DNA of 5,598 nucleotides from the NCBI GenBank assembly GCA_012523535.1, contig JAAYII010000347.1, forward strand, positions 1 to 5,598, in the 5' to 3' direction. The notes under the pieces were generated by a model. It was not told the DNA's origin. It did no database searches and worked only from the letters and a program-made list of their open reading frames with translations. Position numbers and translations under genes: made by a program. Positions 1-5,222 of this stretch are shown here, piece by piece. The DNA is from Peptococcaceae bacterium. Its GTDB lineage: Bacteria; Bacillota; Desulfitobacteriia; Desulfitobacteriales; Syntrophobotulaceae. The number at the start of each line of letters is the position of its first letter. Positions within the stretch are counted from its first letter, which is position 1.

Positions 1-1
1 A

Positions 2-277
2 CGTTATTGTAATGCCACCCGCACGGTATCTGTAACCTACAAAAAAAGATCTTTCAGATTTGCTTTCAGTGAAACACTTAAAGATTTCTTATGAAACAAG
101 TGCCGGTGGTGGGAAATTAACTCGTGATTCCGACGGTGAAGATCCAATTATGCAAAAGACTTTACTTTTTCAGGTGAAAGTTCCGGTGGGGCTATTGAGA
201 ATAAGGACGAAATAATCAAAGTTACTATAAATCTTGACGGGAAGATTGAGAGTATCGAACTAACTAACAAAATTTGA
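2..277 (+). pseudogene. Frame-broken C-terminal remnant of an unrecognised protein
   Basis: No single frame is open across this stretch, but three consecutive pieces read as plausible protein. The first is in frame 2 up to the A7 run at 41-47 (ATRTVSVTYKK). The second is in frame 3 to about 145 (DLSDLLSVKHLKISYE, then TSAGGGKLTRDSDGEDP). The third is back in frame 2 (NYAKDFTFSGESSGG onward) and ends VTINLDGKIESIELTNKI at the TGA 275-277. The polar, beta-strand-like ending resembles the tail of a small secreted or lipoprotein-type protein, but I do not recognise the family. The 5' part lies outside the window. The frame changes are at the poly-A run and near 141-150. That fits either gene decay or two indel errors in the sequence. 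The end lies 34 nt before the next start, and no terminator is seen between them. Confidence 0.45.
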
Positions 278-311
278 GGAATATGTCTCAGGAATTAACG
301 GAGGAACATAT

Positions 312-789
312 ATGGGCCATTTGGGCTTTTCTTACGTTGGATTAATTTTTTTGCTGATGTTGATAGTTCCTAACTTGATATGGACAAAGCATCGGCCGAA
401 GGAATACAATTATCAAAATGAAAACAAAGTATTACTTGTTTTGGAGAGAGTTGGACAAGTTTGTGTTACGTGCACAGTTCTCATGTTTTCTGACTTTAAT
501 ATTCACGGTTTGTCAGCTTGGAGCCTCTGGTTGATTGTAGCAGTTATACTGATGATTTTGTATGAATGTTGGTGGATACGTTACTTTAAAAGCAATAAGA
601 CCTTGAAAGACTTTTACGGCAGTTTTTTTCGGTATACCTGTTGCAGGTGCGACCTTGCCGGTTGTCGCTTTCTTTTTTCTCGGGGTTTACGGAAAAGTTA
701 TTTGGCTTATGGTTTCTGTCATAATTTTGGGAATAGGTCATATCGGTATACATTTACAACATCTTAAAGAAATACAATCGAAATTTTAG
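312..789 (+). pseudogene. Four-helix membrane protein interrupted by a one-base frameshift in a T7 run
   Basis: The ATG at 312 follows a good ribosome binding site (GGAGGA, 300-305, spacing 6). The first 106 residues hold three likely membrane segments (about 5-23, 41-60 and 70-88), a basic loop with TKHRPK, and the tryptophan-rich ECWWIRYF. In the starting frame, reading after the T run at 623-629 becomes a cysteine/arginine-rich tail that stops at 767. Dropping one T gives a natural continuation, GIPVAGATLPVVAFFFLGVY and a further membrane segment, ending HLQHLKEIQSKF at TAG 787-789, for a 158-residue protein. The restored tail is hydrophobic and continuous, so the shift is almost certainly secondary: a mutation, a phase-variable tract, or a sequencing error. 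The family looks like an uncharacterised membrane protein of Firmicutes. No catalytic motif is visible and no function is assigned. Confidence 0.7.
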
Positions 790-885
790 ACGATGAGATT
801 TTGAGTTTAAAGATTTTTATATCTAAATGTTTTCGAGATTTGAGGAGCCGCTTTCCTTGGCAACTTCTGAGTATTTGGGCGACCG

Positions 886-915
886 ACTTCATTTAACACG
901 GGATTACCGTAACTT
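886..915. repeat. Left copy of a 30-nt element flanking the GNAT gene
   Basis: Aligned without gaps to 1382-1411, 23 of 30 bases agree. ACTTCA, TAACACG and AACTT are identical and identically spaced in both copies. It ends 29 nt before the GNAT start codon. It also carries a short ACGG/CCGT inverted repeat (898-901 and 907-910). No coding sense is seen in it, and its function is unknown. Confidence 0.5.
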
Positions 916-944
916 TGCGAAGAGGTTTCAAGAGGAGGACAAAA

Positions 945-1370
945 TTGATAATTAGGAAATTCGAGCATTCTGATACTGAAAAAATAATTGAGATCTGGTA
1001 CAACGTAAGTTTAGTTGCTCACTCCTTTATTCCGAAGGAAATATGGGAATCACAAAAGGAAGAATTAAGGAATAAGTATTTACCAATAGCGGAGACATGG
1101 GTTGCCGAGGAAAACGGCAATTTGATTGGCTTTATATCACTACTTGGTAATTATATCGGAGCGTTATTTGTTGCACTAGGAGAACAGGGAAAAGGAGTCG
1201 GCACCAAATTAATTGAACGGGCTAGACAAGAAAAGGGACATTTAAGCGTTGGTGTTTATAGTAAGAATATTGATGCGAGAAGATTCTATGAGAAAAACGG
1301 ATTTAAATATATAAGTGAGGAAATTCAGCCGGAAACAGGTGAACTAGTAATAAATATGACATTAGAGTAA
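945..1370 (+). CDS. GNAT family N-acetyltransferase, YjaB-like
   Basis: This predicts a 141-residue cytoplasmic enzyme that would transfer an acetyl group from acetyl-CoA to an amine; the acceptor is unknown. The fold reads through in order. Strand 1 is MIIRKFEHSD. Helix 1 includes IEIWYNVSLVAHSFI, where WYNVSLVAHSF resembles the start of E. coli YjaB. Next is strand 4, TWVAEENGNLIGFISL. The acetyl-CoA pyrophosphate loop is Q81-G-K-G-V-G86. Near the end is the motif B segment ARRFYEKNGF (111-120). The TTG at 945 is chosen because AGGAGG (933-938) precedes it by 6 nt. An upstream in-frame TTG at 915 would translate that ribosome binding site. Length is normal for a single-domain GNAT. The gene stands alone, closely bounded on both sides by related 30-nt elements, which suggests it may have arrived as a discrete unit. 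The family call is firm; the substrate cannot be predicted. Confidence 0.9.
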   Translation: MIIRKFEHSDTEKIIEIWYNVSLVAHSFIPKEIWESQKEELRNKYLPIAETWVAEENGNLIGFISLLGNYIGALFVALGEQGKGVGTKLIERARQEKGHLSVGVYSKNIDARRFYEKNGFKYISEEIQPETGELVINMTLE

Positions 1371-1381
1371 GAGAAACGGCC

Positions 1382-1411
1382 ACTTCAGCTAACACGCCTT
1401 TCCCGAAACTT
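1382..1411. repeat. Right copy of the 30-nt element flanking the GNAT gene
   Basis: It begins 12 nt after the GNAT stop codon and is in the same orientation as the copy at 886-915, exactly 496 nt away. The conserved blocks are ACTTCA, TAACACG, a CC-G core and AACTT. The variable positions are clustered in between. An outer CTAA/TTAG pair (1389-1392 and 1410-1413) could close a weak stem. Confidence 0.5.
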
Positions 1412-1431
1412 AGATTATACAAATGCAATAA

Positions 1432-1452
1432 GGGTATCATTTATCGATACCC
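1432..1452. terminator. Hairpin between convergent genes, possible bidirectional terminator
   Basis: GGGTATC (1432-1438) pairs perfectly with GATACCC (1446-1452) around a 7-nt loop. It lies between the stop codons of the GNAT gene (plus strand) and the DUF3231-like gene (minus strand), where a shared terminator is expected. On the plus strand a T run (1467-1471) follows only after 14 nt. On the minus strand the following bases are TTATTGCATTT. Neither side has the ideal immediate U tract, so efficiency is uncertain. Confidence 0.4.
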
Positions 1453-1469
1453 CGGAAGTTTGTGTGTTT

Positions 1470-1515
1470 TTAGATTTTATATGTTAGATTCTAAAAGTGT
1501 TAGATTCTAAAAGCA
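1470..1515. repeat. Short tandem repeat, 16-bp unit, over the 3' end of the minus-strand gene
   Basis: GTTAGATTCTAAAAG occurs at 1483-1497 and 1499-1513 with one base between, giving a period of 16. A partial, degenerate third unit (TTAGATTTTA) begins at 1470. The stop codon of the minus-strand gene (1500-1502) lies in the inner copy. The duplication therefore adds sequence after the stop and does not alter the protein. It looks like a recent slippage or duplication event. Confidence 0.75.
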
Positions 1516-2018
1516 GGTGGTTCATTGATCCAGTTTTTTAGTTTGCCATACTCGTAAATCTTATCATAGATTTCAACTTCTGTTATCAAAAATTCTTTAA
1601 ATAATTCTCTTAGTTTTGGAGACGGCGTTCGTTTAAAAGCTTCTACATGAATATCTAAAAATGACCGTATACCAAAAAAAATTTTTTGAAAGATATACTT
1701 ATCCGTCATAGTTTCTGGCTTGACTGAATCAACAACTTCCGCCCGATTCCTTTCCGGTGTAGGTATACCATACTTTTTTTCCAGTTTTTCTAGTGAATCA
1801 ATTTGCTCGTTAAGTCTTTTTATTCCTGATTTCAAAATAACTTTTAAATCGTAATCTTCAACAAAATTTAATAAAATTTGTGTTTCTTCTAAAACATAAT
1901 ATCTAGTAATTAACTCATTCCATATATTAGCGACTTCTACTACATTAATTTCTTTTTGTAATTCTTCCGGCTTTTTACCGATATCGATTAAATTTTCTAA
2001 TTGCTGAAGTATTTCCAC
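1500..2018 (-). CDS. DUF3231-like helical (ferritin-like) protein
   Basis: This predicts a 172-residue, almost wholly helical cytoplasmic protein. The start is taken as the GTG at 2018, because GGAGGTGA (2024-2031 on this strand) stands 8 nt before it. A TTG at 2048 would only translate the binding site. The pattern is two long helices (about 3-50 and 53-83), a proline-containing linker (YGIPTPERNRAE, 83-94), then two more helices (104-131 and 133-162). It ends WINEPPAFRI. The WxxxPP-type ending, the proline linker and the four-helix layout match DUF3231 proteins of endospore-forming Firmicutes, sometimes annotated as coat-related or ferritin-like. Acidic and histidine residues (E44, E45, H124, E147, E149) could be metal ligands, but this is inference. 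The gene is convergent with the GNAT gene and divergent from the next gene. Biochemical function is unknown. Confidence 0.75.
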   Translation of the reverse strand: MEILQQLENLIDIGKKPEELQKEINVVEVANIWNELITRYYVLEETQILLNFVEDYDLKVILKSGIKRLNEQIDSLEKLEKKYGIPTPERNRAEVVDSVKPETMTDKYIFQKIFFGIRSFLDIHVEAFKRTPSPKLRELFKEFLITEVEIYDKIYEYGKLKNWINEPPAFRI

Positions 2019-2078
2019 ATTAATCACCTCCAAAGTTAATATGTCCAAAACAAGTATTAATATTAGAAAGGTTTTGTT

Positions 2079-2336
2079 TTGGCAGTCATATATATTTTTT
2101 ACTCAATATGCGTTTTTGGTTTCTTTATGGGTGTACCGGTGTTTAACATAGCCGTAGGAATTGCTGCAGGGATTTTTTTGGGCAGAAGTTTTAAGCATTC
2201 AGGAAAATCCAAAGAAGAATTAGATAAGGAGACTTTTAGAGTCAGCGTTTTTTCGGCAATAATCATGGGTGGAATCTGTTTAGCCAAGGAGGCGCTAATA
2301 AAGGAGGTTTTGCCTTGGGGCTTATTTATTATTTAA
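2079..2336 (+). CDS. Small membrane protein, possibly C-terminally truncated
   Basis: This is an 85-residue protein with a TTG start. AAAGG (2067-2071) is a weak binding site 7 nt upstream, and an in-frame stop at 2064-2066 rules out a longer N-terminus in this frame. The likely membrane segments are residues 3-22 (IYIFYSICVFGFFMGVPVF), 23-36 (a glycine/alanine-rich stretch) and about 55-69 (VSVFSAIIMGGICLA). They are separated by a charged loop, HSGKSKEELDKETFR. After ICLA the sequence turns polar and ends KEVLPWGLFII. That last part overlaps the ribosome binding site and the first codons of the acylphosphatase gene. The tail may therefore be foreign to the original protein, left by a deletion that joined the two genes. 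It resembles uncharacterised membrane proteins of Firmicutes, and no function is proposed. That it is coding is supported mainly by its clean hydrophobic pattern. Confidence 0.55.
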   Translation: MAVIYIFYSICVFGFFMGVPVFNIAVGIAAGIFLGRSFKHSGKSKEELDKETFRVSVFSAIIMGGICLAKEALIKEVLPWGLFII

Positions 2337-2680
2337 AAAAATTGAGAGATGGCTATGTAATTAACCGAGTTAAGCGCATTAAGTTGCCATGTTTTGAAGA
2401 AACGCCAATTGTTAGAAAAAGGTTAATATTTTCAGGAAGAGTGCAGAGGGTAGGGTTTAGATTAGAAATATACGAATTAGCGAAACGGCTGAATTTAACC
2501 GGTTGGGTTAAAAATAGAGCTGATAAAACTGTTGAGGCTGAAATACAGGGAGAAAATGAGAAGATAATCTTCTTGATTGAGCATTTAAAATCATTAAAAA
2601 GAGCATCTGTTCGTGGTGTAGAAATAGAAAAAATCCCGGTTGTAGATGATGAGGCGGAGTTTTACTTGATTAAGAAATAA
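2315..2680 (+). CDS. acyP: Acylphosphatase with N-terminal extension
   Basis: Acylphosphatase (EC 3.6.1.7) hydrolyses the carboxyl-phosphate bond of acyl phosphates such as acetyl phosphate or 1,3-bisphosphoglycerate in the cytoplasm. The 121-residue protein carries the signature SGRVQRVGFR (40-49), where R49 is the phosphate-binding arginine. It is followed by LTGWVKN (61-67), where N67 is the catalytic asparagine that orients water. The usual VGxVQGVGFR glycine is Arg here (R45), an accepted variation. The domain proper covers about 36-121. The first 35 residues are a basic extension not needed for the fold and typical of some clostridial members. The start is the TTG at 2315, which has AAGGAGG (2301-2307) 7 nt upstream. 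The gene overlaps the preceding small membrane-protein frame by 22 nt, so its translation may be coupled to it. It could not be confused with another family. Confidence 0.92.
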   Translation: MGLIYYLKKLRDGYVINRVKRIKLPCFEETPIVRKRLIFSGRVQRVGFRLEIYELAKRLNLTGWVKNRADKTVEAEIQGENEKIIFLIEHLKSLKRASVRGVEIEKIPVVDDEAEFYLIKK

Positions 2681-2685
2681 TTTTA

Positions 2686-2714
2686 TTCGCAATCTTCCAA
2701 AATTCATATATAAT
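2686..2714 (+). promoter_or_regulatory. Sigma-A-type promoter candidate
   Basis: TTCGCA (2686-2691, four of six matches to TTGACA) and a perfect TATAAT (2709-2714) are separated by 17 bp. Transcription would start near 2721, about 40 nt before the small membrane-protein frame at 2760. This is the best vegetative promoter match in the window, and it begins directly after the acylphosphatase stop codon. Confidence 0.6.
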
Positions 2715-2759
2715 GCAGTCATAAGGTGCGATAGCCATTAAAGCTATTCATGGTCGATT

Positions 2760-3002
2760 TTGCTTGAAGTTTCAGTTATACCCTTTGCTTGGCTAATTCT
2801 GACTCCTTTCTTATCTCGGCAAGGAGCAATGTGGTATATTCCCTTGGTGGCATCGGCTTTAGTTCTGATTGGCCACAGGCTTAGATCACGTTTTGCAACT
2901 TTGTTATCCAGCCTTTGCATTCTAGGCTGGACTGTTTTTGCCGTTTTCAGTAACACGTTTGGAATTATCGAGGTAGTTTTTTTAGGAACAACACTAATTT
3001 GA
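2760..3002 (+). CDS. Very small hydrophobic membrane protein, start uncertain
   Basis: The open frame gives 80 residues with three likely membrane segments: 4-18 (VSVIPFAWLILTPFL), 24-40 (MWYIPLVASALVLIGHR) and 47-79. One basic loop (HRLRSRF) lies between them. It follows a good promoter at 2686-2714. However, the TTG at 2760 has no clear ribosome binding site. An ATG at 2750 begins MVDFA and stops after five codons. One extra T in the run at 2758-2761 would join that ATG to this frame as MVDFLLEVSV, so the start may have been lost through a one-base deletion. I do not recognise the family. The hydrophobic pattern supports a real or recently real membrane protein, but expression of this copy is doubtful. 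Confidence 0.45.
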   Translation: MLEVSVIPFAWLILTPFLSRQGAMWYIPLVASALVLIGHRLRSRFATLLSSLCILGWTVFAVFSNTFGIIEVVFLGTTLI

Positions 3003-3066
3003 CGACCTTCTGTTATGGGCCTCCATCATATAGCTTTCTATTAAGATTGTAAGGAGAGTGCCTGGT

Positions 3067-3768
3067 GTGAAAAAGTTAATAGTAATTATCTGTCTCACTA
3101 TTCTTGGGGTAATTATATTGACGGGATGCAGTACAAGTGCATCTGCGACGCCGCCGGCAGTGACCCAACAAGAATCACTTTCGGAAAGTCCACAAACAAC
3201 CGGTCAAGAAGCTGTTGAAACTCAGAATAATGCAAATTCAAATAGTTCGTCAGCCTCAAGTAATGCAGAACTCGTTCTTTTTGACCCGGCTAAACCTTTG
3301 TCTGATGAGGAATTAGTGTTTGCCGGAGGCGTTCGTCTGGAGATGAGTTATGAAGAGGTACTCGGAATTCTTGGCGGCTATGATGAGAGTTATGATAATG
3401 CCCCGGGGGTAAAATCCATCGATAAGAACGGAGTGCACTACGGCTTTTATGAAAGTGACGGGGTCTATCGCTTGAAGGATCTAACCCTGTCTGAATCTTC
3501 CAAGGAAATATTCCCCAGAGGAATCATGGTGGGTGACAAGATCGAAGATGTGTTGAATAAGTTCCCCGGAAACGATAAAAAGTTGCGCAAATGGGCCGTT
3601 CAGAAAATCTACGGCGAGGATCTTATGGAAGGGCACTATGCAGACCTGGAATTTAGAATGTATGATGAGTGCTATCATCTTGTGATAAAAACCCCGAAAG
3701 CTATGATGGCGGTGAATTTTAATACGAACAACTGTGTGCGTTACATTGAAGTTTATGGTGATATTTAG
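3067..3768 (+). CDS. Lipoprotein with a duplicated BamE/BLIP-like motif
   Basis: This is a 233-residue secreted lipoprotein. The GTG at 3067 is chosen because AAGGAG (3051-3056) lies 10 nt upstream; the in-frame GTG at 3058 touches that site. The signal peptide is MKKLIVIICLTILGVIILTG, with lipobox L18-T-G-C21, so the mature protein is anchored through a lipid-modified Cys21 on the outer face of the membrane. Residues 22-67 are a Ser/Thr/Gln/Asn-rich spacer. The folded part (68-233) contains two related segments, LEMSYEEVLGILGG (91-104) and IMVGDKIEDVLNKFPG (153-168). Each has a turn, an acidic pair, V-L and a final glycine, as in the repeated helix-turn units of the BamE/BLIP-type fold. A binding or structural role at the cell surface is inferred, not shown. 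The stop overlaps the next gene's ribosome binding site, so the two are probably cotranscribed. Confidence 0.82.
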   Translation: MKKLIVIICLTILGVIILTGCSTSASATPPAVTQQESLSESPQTTGQEAVETQNNANSNSSSASSNAELVLFDPAKPLSDEELVFAGGVRLEMSYEEVLGILGGYDESYDNAPGVKSIDKNGVHYGFYESDGVYRLKDLTLSESSKEIFPRGIMVGDKIEDVLNKFPGNDKKLRKWAVQKIYGEDLMEGHYADLEFRMYDECYHLVIKTPKAMMAVNFNTNNCVRYIEVYGDI

Positions 3769-3780
3769 GAGGAACAGAGA

Positions 3781-4236
3781 ATGGTACATTTGGTTTATTG
3801 CGATGATAAAGAAAAGGAGCTGGAGAAAATACTGGCGGGAACAAAAACCATGGTTGTTCGTGGTGCTGCGGGAAGGAAAATACCGCACAGCAGGGTGTTT
3901 GAAGGCGAAACGCTTTATTTTATGAAAAAAGGGACTGGAAAAATATCAGCAACAGCTACGGTAAAAAGTGTCCAAAACTATCAAAAGTTGAATAATGAGC
4001 AAATAACTGAGATACTTCAGAATAATCAGGATAAACTTAATTTGTCCGACAAGCAAAAGGCAAGATGGCATAAGAAATGCTTGTGCCTTATTGAGTTTAA
4101 GGATGTCAAAGAAATTGCTCCCTTAGATTTTGAACGTCAGAGTAATATGGATGATTGGCTTATTATAGAAAAGATAGAGGACGTATTAATTGGAACAAGT
4201 ATTCCTTATAATTATGATAAATCCAAGTTTCGATAA
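3781..4236 (+). CDS. ASCH/PUA-like domain protein, function unknown
   Basis: This is a 151-residue cytoplasmic protein. ATG 3781 has AGGAGG (3767-3772) 8 nt upstream, overlapping the stop of the lipoprotein gene. The N-terminal half has the ASCH-type layout: a helix leading to ILAGTKTMVVRG (17-28, in the position of the GxKxxE-like motif), then the strand EGETLYFMKKGTGKI (41-55), then TATVKSVQNY (58-67). Such PUA-like folds bind RNA or modified nucleotides, but the glutamate of the classical motif is not present here, so activity is uncertain. The C-terminal half has a lysine-rich helix (86-99) and a cysteine pair, KKCLCLIEF. It is followed 22 nt later by an RNA methyltransferase gene. An RNA-related role would fit that neighbour, but this is inference. 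It could also be an unrelated small beta-barrel protein. Confidence 0.7.
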   Translation: MVHLVYCDDKEKELEKILAGTKTMVVRGAAGRKIPHSRVFEGETLYFMKKGTGKISATATVKSVQNYQKLNNEQITEILQNNQDKLNLSDKQKARWHKKCLCLIEFKDVKEIAPLDFERQSNMDDWLIIEKIEDVLIGTSIPYNYDKSKFR

Positions 4237-4258
4237 GGAATAACACTAAGGAGACAAA

Positions 4259-5086
4259 ATGGCCAATATCATTGAGATAAATAATCTTTCATCGCCCAAT
4301 TTGGATGTCTTTGCTCGCTTGACGGAAAAGCAGTTGCGCAACCGGATGGAGCCGGAGAAGGGCATCTTTATTGCCGAGAGTGCCAAGGTCATTAGACTTG
4401 CCCTCGACGCCGGCTGTGAGCCTATTTCCCTTTTGATGGAGCGCAAATACATTGAAGGGCAGGCACGTGATATCATCGCCCGTTGCGGAGATATTCCCGT
4501 CTATACTGGCGATAGGGACCTGTTGGCAGAGCTGACCGGCTTTCGGCTGACCCGTTGTGTGTTGTGTGCCATGCGGCGTCCTCAGCTGCCCAGCCTTGAG
4601 GAGGTATGTGCCGGTGCAAGCCGGGTGGCTGTGCTTGAAGATATTGCGGATTCCACCAACGTCGGCGCCGTTTTCCGCTCGGCAGCGGCCCTGGGCATCG
4701 ATGCCGTGCTGCTTACCCCCTCATGTTGTGACCCGCTGTGCCGGCGCGCGGTGAGAGTGAGCATGGGAACTGTTTTCCAAGTACCATGGACCCGTATTGG
4801 CAGCGAGCCCTCACAGTGGCCGCAGCCTGGCATGGAGAATCTGCGCAAACTGGGCTTTAGGACCGTTGCTATGGCTTTAAGCGATACCGCTGTCAGCATA
4901 GACGATCCGCAGCTCATGGCTGAGAAAAAGCTCGCCATCATACTGGGCACAGAAGGTGATGGGCTGGCGCCAAACACGGTTGCCCAATGTGATTATACAG
5001 CTCGTATCCCCATGTCCAACAATGTGGACTCGCTGAATGTTGCCGCTGCAAGCGCGGTTGCTTTCTGGCAGCTCAGAGCCCGGTAA
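4259..5086 (+). CDS. SpoU/TrmH family RNA methyltransferase
   Basis: This is a 275-residue SPOUT-class enzyme that would transfer a methyl group from S-adenosylmethionine, usually to a ribose 2'-OH of rRNA or tRNA. The N-terminal part (about 17-105) is an L30e-like substrate-binding domain with the typical EKGIFIAESAKVI (33-45). The catalytic knotted domain has all three SpoU motifs. Motif 1 is LEDIADSTNVGAVFRSA (126-142), with N134 and R140. Motif 2 is AIILGTEGDGL (226-236), with E232. Motif 3 is IPMSNNVDSLNVAAA (250-264), with S258-L-N260, which forms the knot and SAM site. Length is usual for the family. ATG 4259 has AAGGAG (4248-4253) 5 nt upstream. The RNA target cannot be read from sequence, so no gene symbol is given. 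Base use is markedly richer in G and C than in the genes on either side (for example 35 of 60 bases at 4741-4800 against 21 of 60 at 4021-4080), which suggests a separate origin. Confidence 0.93.
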   Translation: MANIIEINNLSSPNLDVFARLTEKQLRNRMEPEKGIFIAESAKVIRLALDAGCEPISLLMERKYIEGQARDIIARCGDIPVYTGDRDLLAELTGFRLTRCVLCAMRRPQLPSLEEVCAGASRVAVLEDIADSTNVGAVFRSAAALGIDAVLLTPSCCDPLCRRAVRVSMGTVFQVPWTRIGSEPSQWPQPGMENLRKLGFRTVAMALSDTAVSIDDPQLMAEKKLAIILGTEGDGLAPNTVAQCDYTARIPMSNNVDSLNVAAASAVAFWQLRAR

Positions 5087-5101
5087 ACTTTTATTTAAGC
5101 G

Positions 5102-5179
5102 TTATATAAAAAAAGATTCCCGTAACTAAATGAAGGTCGTAGGGGCACCGCGGGACTCCTCGACACCTTATATAAAAAA
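5102..5179. repeat. GC-rich hairpin between AT-rich 12-bp direct repeats
   Basis: TTATATAAAAAA occurs at 5102-5113 and 5168-5179. Between them is a GC-rich stretch (5135-5167) that can fold. GG-TCG-AGG-G (from 5135) pairs with CTCCT-CGA and CC (to 5167), with small bulges, and the palindrome CCGCGG (5148-5153) lies at the tip. The arrangement resembles a miniature insertion with target duplication, or a REP-type intergenic element. No transposase is seen. Confidence 0.35.
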
Positions 5180-5222
5180 TCTTGCTCCGGATTGTAACCG
5201 TATCGTGTTGCCAAGGATATTT

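Noticed and set aside
886..1411. Integron attC sites around the GNAT gene
   Set aside because: The TAACACG blocks have an AAC, but there is no complementary GTTRRRY partner at attC spacing, the right copy breaks the RYYYAAC rule (AGCTAAC), and no integrase is visible. The neighbouring genes also differ in orientation.
2099..2287. Minus-strand frame opposite the 85-residue membrane protein
   Set aside because: No ribosome binding site and no recognisable domain. The plus-strand frame has the clear membrane-protein pattern.
2731..2747. Small inverted repeat (ATAGC/GCTAT) downstream of the promoter, considered as a riboswitch or attenuator
   Set aside because: Only five base pairs, no conserved riboswitch core, and no alternative terminator nearby.
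3481..3888. Open frame on the minus strand opposite the lipoprotein and ASCH-like genes
   Set aside because: It spans two well-supported plus-strand genes, has no ribosome binding site, and its composition is that of an antisense shadow.
4582..4977. Long minus-strand open frame inside the methyltransferase gene
   Set aside because: It is a by-product of the high G+C of the real gene, which carries all three SpoU motifs in the plus-strand frame. The antisense product is a low-complexity Ser/Ala/Arg sequence.
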